DNA of 64,000 bases from Roseburia_C amylophila (GCF_025567465.1 NZ_JAOQKI010000001.1:124001-188000); one strand, 5' to 3'. Positions 15,213-25,037 are shown, counted from the stretch's first letter. Numbers and translations are program-made. Notes: generated from the letters alone by a model not told the origin.

Positions 15213-17135
15213 ATGCAGAAGTTTGATTATGAAGTATACACAGGAAATGATTTAGGAGCGGTATACTCACCGAAAATGACAAGATTTAAGGTCTGGGCAC
15301 CAGAGGCAGAATCCGTGAAGCTGAACCTTTATAAACAGGGCGAAGGAGATAATCTCATAGATCAGCATATTATGAAGAAGTCAGCAAACGGTACTTACGT
15401 TTTTGAAAAACAGGGAGATTGTAATGGAATCTACTATACCTATACAGTAGTAAATCACGGGGAAGAGCAGGAGGCAGTAGATCCGTATACAAAAGCTGCC
15501 GGGGTAAACGGACAGCGCGGTATGGTTATCAATCTGGCAAAGACAAACCCACAGGGCTTTGAAATGGATGGGTACCGGAATCCGGAGCATATCACAGATG
15601 CCATTATCTATGAAGGCAGTGTCAGGGATTTTACGATGGATGAATCCAGCGGCGTATTTCATAATGGAAAGTTCTTAGGCCTGACGGAAGCCAATACTAC
15701 AAATCATTTTGGAGAAGCAACGGCACTTGATTATATTAGTGGCCTTGGTGTGACACATGTACAGATTCTTCCGGCATTTGATTTTGAGACTGTAGATGAG
15801 AAAAATCAGAAAGCACAGTATAACTGGGGATATGATCCGGATAATTATAATGTTCCGGAAGGTTCTTATGCAGTCAGCCCATATGATGGAGCAGTGCGGA
15901 TTCAGGAAATGAAACAGATGGTGCTGGCTTTGCACAGCAGAGGAATCGGAGTGATTATGGATGTGGTCTTTAATCATACCTATCGAAGGGATGATTCCAA
16001 CCTTCAGAAGATAGTGCCGGGTTATTATTATAGAAGTGATGAGACCGGATATACCAACGGCTCCGGCTGTGGCAATGAAGTGGCCAGTGACCGTCCGATG
16101 GTGCAGAAATTAATCGTAGATTCCCTGATTTACTGGGCAAAGGAATATCATATCGATGGATTCCGCTTTGATTTGATGGGTGTTCTGGATATTGATACGA
16201 TGAATGTTATTGCAGAGCGGTTAAAAGAAATACGTCCGGATATCTACCTTTACGGAGAAGGCTGGAACGGTGGCCCATCTTCTCTGGCAGAGGAGAAACG
16301 TGCATTTAAAGCCAGTGCAAAAAAGATGCCGGGAATCGGCATGTTCAATGATGACATCCGTGATACCATAAAAGGAAGCGTATTCTATGATGATCATCTG
16401 GGCTTCGTTAATGGCGGCGCCCATCTGGAAAATGCATTGCGCTATGGCATTACAGGAGCAGTCGCACATCCACAGGTAGATTATGATGCCTATGGCAGTA
16501 AGCCGTGGGCGAAAGAGCCGGGACAGAGTATTAATTATGTCTCCTGTCATGATAACTATACCCTGTGGGATAAATTATCCGTCTCCTGCCCGGAGGCATC
16601 GGAAGAAAAGAAGAAAGCCATGAACCGGTTGTGCGCAGCCATTGTATTTACTTCCCAGGGTGTGCCTTTTATCCAGGCAGGTGAAGAATTCCTCCGCAGC
16701 AAACCGCTGCCGGAGAAAAAAGGTTTTGCAGAAAACAGCTATAATATGTCGGATGCGGTAAACAGCATCAAGTGGGATAATATACATGAATATCCGGATA
16801 TGATAGCATACTATAAGGGCTTGATGGCACTGCGGAAAGCCCATCCGGTATTCCGTATGCAGAGTGAAGCGGAAATGACACAGAATCTCTGCTTCTTATC
16901 AGATACACCGGAAAATGTTGTGGCATATCTTTTAAAAGGAAAAGGTGCAGATGATACACCAGAAAACATTTTGGTAATATTCAACGGAAATGATGAAGAG
17001 ATTTTGTATAATTTGCCGGAAGGAAAATGGAAAATTCTGGTGGATGACAAAACGGCAGGTGCAGACGGTAAAAAAATTATTTCCGCAAAGGCCGATGTAG
17101 AGCCGCTTTCCGCTCTTGTATTAGAAAAAGAATAA
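15213..17135 (+). CDS. pulA: Type I pullulanase, cytosolic debranching enzyme
   Basis: The 640-residue GH13 enzyme hydrolyses alpha-1,6 branches in pullulan, glycogen or amylopectin fragments. A CBM48-like beta domain spans about residues 10-105. The type I pullulanase signature YNWGYDP is at 203-209, and the retaining catalytic set is Asp320 (GFRFDLMG), Glu349 (YGEGWNGG) and Asp447 (SCHDNYTLWD). There is no signal peptide or cell-wall anchor, so it probably acts inside the cell on imported or stored glucan. ATG 15213 is preceded by GAGGGAAAGGA. It is the only gene directly downstream of the c-di-GMP-I riboswitch and its terminator. Confidence 0.94.
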   Translation: MQKFDYEVYTGNDLGAVYSPKMTRFKVWAPEAESVKLNLYKQGEGDNLIDQHIMKKSANGTYVFEKQGDCNGIYYTYTVVNHGEEQEAVDPYTKAAGVNGQRGMVINLAKTNPQGFEMDGYRNPEHITDAIIYEGSVRDFTMDESSGVFHNGKFLGLTEANTTNHFGEATALDYISGLGVTHVQILPAFDFETVDEKNQKAQYNWGYDPDNYNVPEGSYAVSPYDGAVRIQEMKQMVLALHSRGIGVIMDVVFNHTYRRDDSNLQKIVPGYYYRSDETGYTNGSGCGNEVASDRPMVQKLIVDSLIYWAKEYHIDGFRFDLMGVLDIDTMNVIAERLKEIRPDIYLYGEGWNGGPSSLAEEKRAFKASAKKMPGIGMFNDDIRDTIKGSVFYDDHLGFVNGGAHLENALRYGITGAVAHPQVDYDAYGSKPWAKEPGQSINYVSCHDNYTLWDKLSVSCPEASEEKKKAMNRLCAAIVFTSQGVPFIQAGEEFLRSKPLPEKKGFAENSYNMSDAVNSIKWDNIHEYPDMIAYYKGLMALRKAHPVFRMQSEAEMTQNLCFLSDTPENVVAYLLKGKGADDTPENILVIFNGNDEEILYNLPEGKWKILVDDKTAGADGKKIISAKADVEPLSALVLEKE

Positions 17136-17153
17136 ACAATTTGGCACAATACC

Positions 17154-17181
17154 TTGAAAAGATAATTTAATCTGATACAAT
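17154..17181 (+). promoter_or_regulatory. Promoter of nrdD
   Basis: TTGAAA at 17154-17159 and TACAAT at 17176-17181 are 16 bases apart, with TG before the -10 giving an extended form. No NrdR-box pair was confirmed. Confidence 0.65.
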
Positions 17182-17229
17182 ATATAGTATACGCGTTGAA
17201 AATGAATTATTTTGAATAGGGGTGCGAAT

Positions 17230-19392
17230 ATGAAAATCATTAAGAGAAGTGGGACGGAAGTTATATTTGATAAAGAGAAGATTTTAGCGGCTGTGTGTAA
17301 AGCCAATGAAAGTGTGGTAGACAGCGAGCGTATGACAGAGGCACAGATTAATGCCATTGGTGAAAATGTGGAGAAGGCATGTAATACCATGAACCGTGCA
17401 TTAACCGTAGAAGAGATTCAGGATCTGGTGGAGAACCTGATTATGAATCAGCGTGCGTATACGGTAGCCAGAAATTATATTACTTACCGCTATAAACGTG
17501 CTCTGGTAAGAAAGACCAATTCTACCGACGACCAGATTCTGACGCTGCTTGCCTGCAAGAATGAGGAAGTAAAGCAGGAAAACAGCAACAAGAATCCAAC
17601 GGTAAGCAGTGTGCAGCGTGATTATATGGCAGGAGAAGTCAGCAAGGATATTACCAAGCGCTTCCTCCTGCCACAGGATATTGTAGAGGCTCATGAGCAG
17701 GGAATTATACATTTCCACGATTCCGATTATTTTGCACAGCATATGCATAACTGCTGTCTGGTTAATTTGGAGGATATGCTGCAGAATGGAACCGTAATCA
17801 GTGAGACCATGATTGATAAGCCAAAGAGCTTTGAGACTGCCTGCAATATTGCAACCCAGAGTATTGCCCAGATTGCAAGTTCCCAGTATGGGGGACAGAG
17901 TATTTCGCTGGCACATTTAGCTCCGTTTGTCAATGTGAGCCGTCAGAAATTCCGGCGTCAGGTAGCAGCAGAATTTGAAGCAGCAGGACTGGAATTAATA
18001 GAAGAACAGATTAATAAAGTAGCAGAGATTCGTGTAAAAGACGAAATCAAGCGCGGCGTCCAGATGATTCAGTATCAGGTTATCACACTGATGACCACCA
18101 ATGGACAGGCTCCGTTTGTAACAGTCTTTATGTATATTGATGAAGTACCGGAAGGACAGGTAAGAGACGACCTTGCAGCGATTATTGAAGAAGTCTTAAA
18201 GCAGAGAATTCTTGGTGTGAAAAATGAGCAGGGCATCTACATTACACCGGCATTTCCAAAGCTGATTTATGTGCTGGAAGAGGATAATGTTGAGCCGGAT
18301 TCCAAGTATTATTATCTGACAGAGCTGGCTGCAAAATGTACCGCAAAGCGTCTGGTACCGGATTATATTTCAGAAAAAATTATGAAACAGCTGAAAGAGG
18401 GCAACTGCTATCCATGTATGGGTTGTCGTTCTTTCTTAAGCGTATACAAGGATGAAGAAGGAAAGCCGAAATATTACGGACGGTTCAATCAGGGTGTCGT
18501 AACACTGAATCTGGTGGATATTGCATGTTCCTCCGGCGGAGATATGACCCGTTTCTGGGAAATCTTCGATGAGCGTCTGGAATTATGCTATCGGGCATTG
18601 ATGGCAAGACATAACCGCCTAAAGGGAACACCTTCAGATGTGGCACCGATTCTCTGGCAGTATGGTGCACTGGCCCGTCTTAAGAAGGGCGAGACCATAG
18701 ACAAGCTTTTATATGGCGGCTATTCCACTATCTCTTTAGGCTATGCAGGATTGTGTGAATGTACCCGTTATATGACCGGTAAATCCCATACTAATCCGGA
18801 AGCAACACCATTTGCACTGGCAGTGATGCAGCATTTAAATGATGCCTGCGATAAGTGGAAGACAGAGACAAATATTGCTTTCAGTGTATATGGGACACCG
18901 CTTGAGTCTACGACCTATAAATTTGCAAAATGTTTACAGAAGCGTTTCGGAATTATTCCGGGCGTTACGGATAAGAGTTATATTACCAACAGCTATCATG
19001 TTCATGTGACAGAGCATATTGACGCATTCAAGAAGCTTGGTTTTGAAGCAAAGTTCCAGGAGCTTTCCCCGGGCGGTGCAATCAGCTATGTGGAAGTGCC
19101 GGATATGCAGGATAATATTGAAGCGGTACTGTCTGTCATCCGTTATATTTATGACCATATTATGTATGCAGAACTGAATACCAAGAGTGATTATTGTATG
19201 GAATGTGGTTACAATGGCGAGATTAAAATTGTGACAGACAAATACGGCAAGCTGGTGTGGGAATGCCCAAGCTGTGGTAACCGTGACCAGGATAAGATGA
19301 ACGTGGCAAGACGTACCTGTGGTTATATCGGAACCCAGTTCTGGAATCAGGGAAGAACCCAGGAAATCAAAGACCGTGTATTACATTTATAA
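17230..19392 (+). CDS. nrdD: Anaerobic ribonucleoside-triphosphate reductase
   Basis: The 720-residue class III reductase makes deoxynucleotides without oxygen using a glycyl radical. It has an N-terminal ATP-cone (KIIKRSGTEVIFDKEKI), a central catalytic barrel, a C-terminal zinc site with CMECGYNGE and CPSCGN, and the glycyl radical loop RTCGYIGTQFW with Gly698. ATG 17230 is preferred over an upstream TTG at 17212 because AGGGGTG lies at normal distance. The activase NrdG normally sits next to NrdD but is not present in the following 140 bases, where a terminator ends the unit, so it must be elsewhere. Confidence 0.97.
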   Translation: MKIIKRSGTEVIFDKEKILAAVCKANESVVDSERMTEAQINAIGENVEKACNTMNRALTVEEIQDLVENLIMNQRAYTVARNYITYRYKRALVRKTNSTDDQILTLLACKNEEVKQENSNKNPTVSSVQRDYMAGEVSKDITKRFLLPQDIVEAHEQGIIHFHDSDYFAQHMHNCCLVNLEDMLQNGTVISETMIDKPKSFETACNIATQSIAQIASSQYGGQSISLAHLAPFVNVSRQKFRRQVAAEFEAAGLELIEEQINKVAEIRVKDEIKRGVQMIQYQVITLMTTNGQAPFVTVFMYIDEVPEGQVRDDLAAIIEEVLKQRILGVKNEQGIYITPAFPKLIYVLEEDNVEPDSKYYYLTELAAKCTAKRLVPDYISEKIMKQLKEGNCYPCMGCRSFLSVYKDEEGKPKYYGRFNQGVVTLNLVDIACSSGGDMTRFWEIFDERLELCYRALMARHNRLKGTPSDVAPILWQYGALARLKKGETIDKLLYGGYSTISLGYAGLCECTRYMTGKSHTNPEATPFALAVMQHLNDACDKWKTETNIAFSVYGTPLESTTYKFAKCLQKRFGIIPGVTDKSYITNSYHVHVTEHIDAFKKLGFEAKFQELSPGGAISYVEVPDMQDNIEAVLSVIRYIYDHIMYAELNTKSDYCMECGYNGEIKIVTDKYGKLVWECPSCGNRDQDKMNVARRTCGYIGTQFWNQGRTQEIKDRVLHL

Positions 19393-19439
19393 AGAAAATT
19401 TAGAAAAAGGAGTACTTTAAAGCTGGCTCCATAAAAATA

Positions 19440-19497
19440 CCCCGGAAACAGAAAGATTCATTCTTTGGAAGAAGGAACCATCTGCTTCCGGGGTTTC
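19440..19497. terminator. Terminator between nrdD and the MATE gene
   Basis: CCCCGGAA at 19440-19447 pairs with TTCCGGGG at 19486-19493, with further CAGA/TCTG pairing inside and TTT after it. It lies between convergent genes. Confidence 0.8.
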
Positions 19498-19532
19498 ATT
19501 TTAGCAAACATTTCAATCATTCGACAGATTTT

Positions 19533-20891
19533 CTATACTGCACTTTTTCGGAATAACTTCCTGCGCAGCAGGTAATAGGCAAGGAGCATCATGCTTCCGG
19601 TCAGCACCCAAGAAATCGGATAGATAATCATAACTACCCAGAACTCATGGAAACACCGACAGACGGTAGATACCCAGATGAGCCGTAGGACACAGGAACC
19701 GAAAACGGTAATCAGTGCAGGCGACAGGGAATGTCCCAGTCCACGCATGGCGCCTCCGCTGATTTCATAGGTAGAAGTCAAAAGCTCTAAGGCTGTTGCA
19801 ATTAACAGGCGCTGGACGGCAAAGGTAAGTACCTTCGGGTCGTTGCTGTAGAGGTGCAGGAAGAAGCCCCGTCCTAAGATGAAGACACTGGAAAGGAGTC
19901 CGCAGAAGATAAGGGAAAATATCATATTTAAACGGAATACCTTTTTGCAGCGGTCATATTTACCGGCACCGTAATTCTGGCTGGTGAAAGTAACGGTTGT
20001 CTGGGCAAAAGCATTTACCACAAAATAGGAAAAATATTCAAAGTTTAACGATGCGGCAGAACCGGCGACAGCATCAGAGCCGAAGCTGTTAATGGTGCTC
20101 TGGATGCAGACATTGGCAATGGAAAAGACCATACCCTGCAATCCGGCAGGAACGCCGATGACAAGAATCTTCTTTAATTCATGCCAGGAGATGGCAAGTG
20201 CCTTTGGCTCTAAACGAATCGGATCATCCTCATGCAGCAGGATGTAAATCAGGATTCCGGAGCTTACAATATTCGAAACCACGGTAGCGATAGCAACACC
20301 GGATACGCCAAGGTGGAAGGCAATGACCAGAATAAGATTCAGCCCGGTATTGATAACACCGGCTGCAATCAGTGCGTAAAGCGGCCGTCTGCTGTCTCCG
20401 GTACTCCGGAGAATCGAGGAACAGAAGTCATATAACAGAATGAATGGCATACCAAGGAAGTAAATCCGAAGGTATAAGACTGCAAGGTCAATGACATCAT
20501 CCGGTGTTCCCATCAGCACCAGAACCGGTCTTGCAATAAACTGTCCCAAAACCAGCAGGAAAATGCCGCCAGCCAGAGCCACCACAATGGCAGTGTGAAT
20601 GGCTGCTTTGATATTCTTATGGACACCCTGACCGATATATCGGGAAATAATAACATTCGAACCCAGTGAAATACCGATAAAAAGGTTAATCATCAAAGCA
20701 ATCAGGGAACTGTTGCTTCCCACGGCAGCTAAAGCCTGGCTGCTGGCAAAGTTGCCGACGACAGCGGTATCGACAGAGTTAAAAAGCTGCTGTAAGATAC
20801 TGCTGGCAGCCAGCGGCAGCGCAAAAATCAAAATTTTATTCCATAAAGCTCCATGTGTCATATCAATGGAGTTTTTCTTCTTTTCCATCAT
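19533..20891 (-). CDS. MATE-family multidrug/metabolite exporter
   Basis: This 452-residue membrane protein has about twelve hydrophobic helices in two similar halves. The first-half motif LQQLFNSVDTAVVGNF and IGQG near residue 90 are typical of MATE proteins of the DinF/NorM superfamily, which export cationic compounds using sodium or proton gradients. Two adjacent ATG codons are possible starts; the first (20891) follows GAGGG. The substrate is not evident. A divergent sigma factor gene begins about 215 bases upstream. Confidence 0.9.
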   Translation of the reverse strand: MMEKKKNSIDMTHGALWNKILIFALPLAASSILQQLFNSVDTAVVGNFASSQALAAVGSNSSLIALMINLFIGISLGSNVIISRYIGQGVHKNIKAAIHTAIVVALAGGIFLLVLGQFIARPVLVLMGTPDDVIDLAVLYLRIYFLGMPFILLYDFCSSILRSTGDSRRPLYALIAAGVINTGLNLILVIAFHLGVSGVAIATVVSNIVSSGILIYILLHEDDPIRLEPKALAISWHELKKILVIGVPAGLQGMVFSIANVCIQSTINSFGSDAVAGSAASLNFEYFSYFVVNAFAQTTVTFTSQNYGAGKYDRCKKVFRLNMIFSLIFCGLLSSVFILGRGFFLHLYSNDPKVLTFAVQRLLIATALELLTSTYEISGGAMRGLGHSLSPALITVFGSCVLRLIWVSTVCRCFHEFWVVMIIYPISWVLTGSMMLLAYYLLRRKLFRKSAV

Positions 20892-21106
20892 TTAAATCCC
20901 TCGTATATTAGATGTATTGGCAATTGCTCTATCATTTATGATAACCACAATGATTATAGTTTCACGGAAAAGAAAAGTCAATAGAATGGATTCCGGATAG
21001 AATAAATTAAAAAAATATTGATTTTTTGAAAAAATTGAAGACAATAGAAAAAGATACTCGTTATATATTATGAGAACGTTCTTAAGAGACAAGGAGGTGG
21101 ATAAAA

Positions 21107-21610
21107 ATGTGTCAGGAACCATTTACGCAGATGGTTCATAAATACCAGAATCTGGTATTTTCTATTTGCGTTAAGATGACCGGAGATTACTTTGCAGCAG
21201 AAGATTTGACGCAGGAAACATTTTTATCTGCCTACCGGCACAAAGAAGAGTTCGACGGTAAGAATGAGAAAGCCTGGCTTTGCAGGATTGCTTCCAATAA
21301 ATGTATCGATTACAGCAGACAGGCGGCAAGGCGGATGGTGCCCACCGAAGACGAAGTCTTAGGAAGCCATCCGGCGAGAGCGGGAGGACCGGAAGAGCAG
21401 TGCATCGAAGAGGTGGTCCGGGAAGAACTGCAGGAAAAATGCGGACAGTTGAAACCACCTTATGATGAAATCGCAAAGCTGTACTTCTGTGAAGAACGTC
21501 CTGCCAGTGAGATAGCAGAGTTAAAGCAGAAAAATTTGAAAACCGTGCAGACACAGATATACCGGGCGCGGGCAATGCTTAGAAAACTATATGGAAAGGA
21601 GCGGAGCTGA
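21107..21610 (+). CDS. ECF-type RNA polymerase sigma factor
   Basis: The 167-residue protein has sigma region 2 (VFSICVKMTGDYFAAEDLTQETFLSAY, residues about 17-43) and region 4 (YDEIAKLYFCEERPASEIAELKQKNLKTVQTQIYRAR, given here as a span near 119-155), with no other domain. ECF sigma factors are held inactive by a membrane anti-sigma factor encoded next door, and the next gene has that form. AAGGAGG precedes ATG 21107. The next gene starts one base after this stop, and two small membrane proteins follow, so the four genes form one operon probably responding to envelope stress. The target promoter could not be defined. Confidence 0.92.
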   Translation: MCQEPFTQMVHKYQNLVFSICVKMTGDYFAAEDLTQETFLSAYRHKEEFDGKNEKAWLCRIASNKCIDYSRQAARRMVPTEDEVLGSHPARAGGPEEQCIEEVVREELQEKCGQLKPPYDEIAKLYFCEERPASEIAELKQKNLKTVQTQIYRARAMLRKLYGKERS

Positions 21611-21611
21611 T

Positions 21612-22070
21612 ATGAGAAAAGAAGATACACCAGAGTATTTAAGTGACGAAGAGTTAGAGGCACTGATCCGGGAAACAGAAGAAGGACCGATGATAAAAGC
21701 GCCGGAATATTTAGAAGAAAATATTCTACATAAAATTGAACAGCAGCAGAAGGTTACCGTATACAAAGAAAAAGTGTCAGCGAAGCGGAAACTCCTGATT
21801 TATAGCATGAAAGTAATGGCAGCGGCGGCAGCGGCAATCGCATTTCTGATTGTAGTTCCTACGGTGGAGCAGCAGAGCAGACCGGACATGGAAACTTATG
21901 TGGCAGAAGCAAAAGAGCAGGTCAATAAGGACTTACAGGAACAGAAAGAGAAAACGAAAAAGCGTAGTGAAGAACAGAATTTCTTGCAGAGTGTAAATGA
22001 TGCGTCCAGTGCATTTTGCAATTTTATTACTGAGACGACAAATGGATGGTTTTTAAAGGAGGAAAGATAA
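21612..22070 (+). CDS. Probable membrane anti-sigma factor
   Basis: The 152-residue protein has a charged N-terminal cytosolic part, one membrane segment near residues 68-84 (MAAAAAAIAFLIVVPTV) and an outer charged coiled-coil-like tail. That layout, and its position one base after the ECF sigma gene, fit an anti-sigma factor. No zinc-binding HxxxCxxC motif is seen, so it is not a ZAS-type protein. ATG 21612 is chosen because GGAGCGG lies just before it; an earlier ATG at 21591 lies within the sigma gene. The assignment is mainly from context. Confidence 0.7.
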   Translation: MRKEDTPEYLSDEELEALIRETEEGPMIKAPEYLEENILHKIEQQQKVTVYKEKVSAKRKLLIYSMKVMAAAAAAIAFLIVVPTVEQQSRPDMETYVAEAKEQVNKDLQEQKEKTKKRSEEQNFLQSVNDASSAFCNFITETTNGWFLKEER

Positions 22071-22071
22071 C

Positions 22072-22608
22072 ATGACGAAAAAGAGAAATGGATTTTTAAG
22101 ATTTTGCTGTTCCTTTTTACCGGGAGCAGGGGAAATGTATATGGGATTTATGAAAATGGGCTTAAGCCTGATGTCGATGTTCTTCGGCATTATTGTGGCA
22201 GCATCCATTTTTGAACTTGGACCGCTGGCAGTGCTTGCAGTCATTGCATGGTTTTACAGCTTCTTCCATGTACACAATTTAGCAGGTTTATCCGATGAAG
22301 AATTCTATGCCGTGGAGGATGATTATTTATTCCATTTAAGTGGAGAAGGCGGGAAAGATAAATCCTTTGTAAAGCGTTATCGTACCATTATTGCGGTCGT
22401 GCTGATACTGCTTGGTATTATGTTGATCTGGAACAGTTTCTACTGGATGATTGCAAATTTAATTCCGGATGAAACGGTCTGGGTACTTCAGGAAATCAGT
22501 TACCGGCTTCCAAGACTGCTGGCAGGAATTGCAATTATAGCAGCAGGAATTTATCTGGTTCATGGTAAGAAAAAATCCCTTGAGGAAGAAGAGAAAAAGG
22601 AGGCATAA
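22072..22608 (+). CDS. Membrane protein of the ECF sigma operon, TM2-like start
   Basis: This 178-residue protein has about four hydrophobic segments (near 24-60 as a pair, 100-120 and 145-165) and a highly charged C-terminus rich in Lys and Glu. The start (LPGAGEMYMGFMKMG) resembles the PGxGxxYxG turn of TM2-type membrane proteins. It begins one base after the anti-sigma stop with GGAGG upstream. Function is unknown; co-transcription suggests a target or sensor of the envelope response. Confidence 0.65.
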   Translation: MTKKRNGFLRFCCSFLPGAGEMYMGFMKMGLSLMSMFFGIIVAASIFELGPLAVLAVIAWFYSFFHVHNLAGLSDEEFYAVEDDYLFHLSGEGGKDKSFVKRYRTIIAVVLILLGIMLIWNSFYWMIANLIPDETVWVLQEISYRLPRLLAGIAIIAAGIYLVHGKKKSLEEEEKKEA

Positions 22609-22613
22609 GGAAA

Positions 22614-22931
22614 ATGGATGAGAATGTGAAAGAAGTACGCACCCACAGAGTGGGCAGCATTACCTTAGGCAGTGCACTGGTTTTATTTGGAATCCTGTTT
22701 CTGGTGCATCTGTTTGTGCCGGTATTGACCTATGAAATCATTTTCCATATCTGGCCATGTATCTTTATCTTACTTGGAATAGAAATTCTTCTTGCCAACC
22801 GGAAGAAGAATGTGGAATTTGTCTATGATGGTAAGGCAGTATTCCTTACCACCACATTAACCTTCTTTGCCATGCTGATGGCAGGAGCAGATGTGGCAAT
22901 CCAGCAGGCAGATATTTATATGCACCTTTAA
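22614..22931 (+). CDS. Small LiaF/LiaI-like membrane protein
   Basis: This 105-residue protein has three predicted membrane segments; the motif VGSITLGSALVLFGILFL followed by FHIWPCIFILLGIEIL is the pattern of the transmembrane domain seen in LiaI/LiaF and related envelope-stress proteins. It is the last gene of the ECF sigma operon, five bases after the previous stop. A role in envelope sensing is an inference from family and context. Confidence 0.65.
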   Translation: MDENVKEVRTHRVGSITLGSALVLFGILFLVHLFVPVLTYEIIFHIWPCIFILLGIEILLANRKKNVEFVYDGKAVFLTTTLTFFAMLMAGADVAIQQADIYMHL

Positions 22932-22955
22932 GAATGCAGCATTAAGAATGTAACT

Positions 22956-23852
22956 TTAAGAGGAATGCTCCTTCCGGTACTGCTTTGGCGTCATTTTGTG
23001 CTTGCTTCGGAAAGCCTTAATAAAATGGCTGCAATCGGAAAATCCGGTTTCCTGACTGATATAATTCAAGTCAAGATTGGTAAAGAGCAGCAGATCCTCA
23101 GCCTTACAAAGGCGGATAAATTCAATATATTTTTTACAGGACTGGCCATAGAGTTCCCGGAAGCTTTTGGCAAAATAGGAATAACTCATATTACACATTC
23201 TGGCAAGGTCTTCCACCTTTAATGGCTCCTGGGCATGAGCGTCGATATATTCCGTAATGGAGTGTATGGACGCTTCTTCTGTATTTTGCGGAATAGCCAG
23301 AGCTTTATCCGTATTAAAACCCTGTGCCCGCCAGATACGTAAGATAAAGGTCAAAAGGGAATTAATCTGGGACTGTACCAGAATCCGGTAACCGTATTCC
23401 TGCTGCTGCATTTCGTGTTCACAGGAGGAAAAGATTCCGGCAATGGGATAGCCTGTTAACATCGCTTTGGAAAAATATTTCGGAGCATGGGAATCACTCT
23501 TCGCCAGATTGAAAAGTGATACAAAATTAATCCCGGAAAAGGTGGTGCTTAATGCATTGCCGGATGGTGCAAGCTGGTTTAAGTCGAATTTCATGACATA
23601 ATAAACCAATGGCTGCTCTGTGGCAGTATAGATAGAATGGATTGCCTGCGGAAGAAATAACGTCATATCACCTTCTTCTAGTACATAAGTATCATCATCA
23701 CAGTTGATGATGGCGGTGCCTTCTAACATATACAGAATTTCAACAAAATAATGCCAGTGGGACCGGATGGGAAAAGAATGGATTCTCGTGTCAAATAAGA
23801 AGCATTCAAAAGGAGCATTCAGCCGGTCGCTGTATTCAAAAAGTGAATTCAT
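22956..23852 (-). CDS. AraC-family transcription regulator
   Basis: The 298-residue protein has an N-terminal cupin-like sensor (SHWHYFVEILYMLEG and LEEGDMTLFLPQAIHS) and a C-terminal AraC double helix-turn-helix (KVEDLARMCNMSYSYFAKSF and TGFSDCSHFIKAFRSKHKMTP). ATG 23852 follows GGGGGA; an in-frame TTG five codons upstream overlaps that site. It is divergent from the GH113-like glycosidase gene with about 150 bases between them, so it is a good candidate regulator of that gene and the following GH1 gene. Confidence 0.88.
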   Translation of the reverse strand: MNSLFEYSDRLNAPFECFLFDTRIHSFPIRSHWHYFVEILYMLEGTAIINCDDDTYVLEEGDMTLFLPQAIHSIYTATEQPLVYYVMKFDLNQLAPSGNALSTTFSGINFVSLFNLAKSDSHAPKYFSKAMLTGYPIAGIFSSCEHEMQQQEYGYRILVQSQINSLLTFILRIWRAQGFNTDKALAIPQNTEEASIHSITEYIDAHAQEPLKVEDLARMCNMSYSYFAKSFRELYGQSCKKYIEFIRLCKAEDLLLFTNLDLNYISQETGFSDCSHFIKAFRSKHKMTPKQYRKEHSS

Positions 23853-24005
23853 AAAGTCATCCCCCAATATATTTAAAATAAATGAATTCCTGCCATAAGA
23901 GATTTTTACTATTTTTATAATAAATCATTATAGCAAGATTACAGGGCGAATGCTATAGTTCCCATCATAAAAAGTCATTGAAAGAGGAGAAAGGAAACAC
24001 TTACC

Positions 24006-24941
24006 ATGGAATATATCTGCGGCATGACATATGCACCATTTGCAAGAAAAGGGAGCTATCAGGAGAAGAGTGCTTTTGACAGCTTAAAGAAAATGAAAGA
24101 AAATACCAACAGCAATTTTGTTATCTTAGCACCCAACGGATTGCAGGATACGGCACAGTCGGAAGAGATTTGTTATACTTCTGAAGCAACGGTGTCAGAT
24201 GATGAATTAAAGGGCATGATTGATTATGCGAAAGAGCTTGGTATGCGTGTGGCATTAAAGCCTACGGTAAACTGCAAGAACGGAACCTGGCGTGCCCATG
24301 TAAATTTCTTTGACGAAGACGTAGTCTGTGAACCGAAGTGGTGCAACTGGTTTGAATCTTATACCGAATTTCAGCTTCATTATGCGAGACTGGCAAAAGA
24401 AATGGGTGTGGAAATGCATATTGCAGGTTGCGAAATGGTTATGGCAGAGCGCAGGGAAGCAGAGTGGCGGAAGCTGATCGCTGATATCCGGAGTGAATTT
24501 GACGGACTTGTTTCCTATAATACCGATAAATATCAGGAGCATAATGTGAAATGGTGGGATGCAGTAGATGTGATTTCTTCCAGTGGCTATTATCCGTTGG
24601 AGGACTGGGAGAACCAGCTTGACCGGATTGAAGCGGTGGTAAAGAAATTTCAAAAACCATTTTTCTTTGCAGAGGCAGGATGTATGTCTATCGTGGATTC
24701 CAATAAAGTGCCAAATGACTGGACGGTGCAGGGAGAAGCAGATGCTAAGGGACAGGCAGACTGGTATGAAGCAATGTTTGAAGCCTGCTTAAAAAGAGAA
24801 TGGGTAAGGGGCATGGCATTCTGGTCCTGGAACAGTCATCTTTACACGAAGAATGCTGCCCTAAAGAGAAAAGATTATGAAATATATGCAAAACCAGCGG
24901 AGAAAATCGTGAAAAAATACTACGATTCTATTCAAAAGTAA
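24006..24941 (+). CDS. GH113-like glycoside hydrolase (beta-mannosidase/mannanase type)
   Basis: The 311-residue protein has the TIM-barrel form of glycosyl hydrolases and no signal peptide, so it acts in the cytosol. Glu143 (HIAGCEMV) is a likely acid/base and Glu223 (FFAEAGC) a likely nucleophile; their 80-residue spacing is that expected for GH113 beta-1,4-mannanases as I remember them. AGGAG lies upstream of ATG 24006. With the GH1 enzyme next and an AraC regulator divergent, the cluster may process imported beta-linked oligosaccharides, perhaps manno-oligosaccharides. Substrate assignment is moderate. Confidence 0.72.
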   Translation: MEYICGMTYAPFARKGSYQEKSAFDSLKKMKENTNSNFVILAPNGLQDTAQSEEICYTSEATVSDDELKGMIDYAKELGMRVALKPTVNCKNGTWRAHVNFFDEDVVCEPKWCNWFESYTEFQLHYARLAKEMGVEMHIAGCEMVMAERREAEWRKLIADIRSEFDGLVSYNTDKYQEHNVKWWDAVDVISSSGYYPLEDWENQLDRIEAVVKKFQKPFFFAEAGCMSIVDSNKVPNDWTVQGEADAKGQADWYEAMFEACLKREWVRGMAFWSWNSHLYTKNAALKRKDYEIYAKPAEKIVKKYYDSIQK

Positions 24942-25037
24942 CAAAAAGTCAAATGACTTAAAACAAACTGTTATGTCATATGGAATCCGTACATTCTGAT
25001 TTTTCTTAATAGAATAGATTTCTACCATTTTTAAGGT

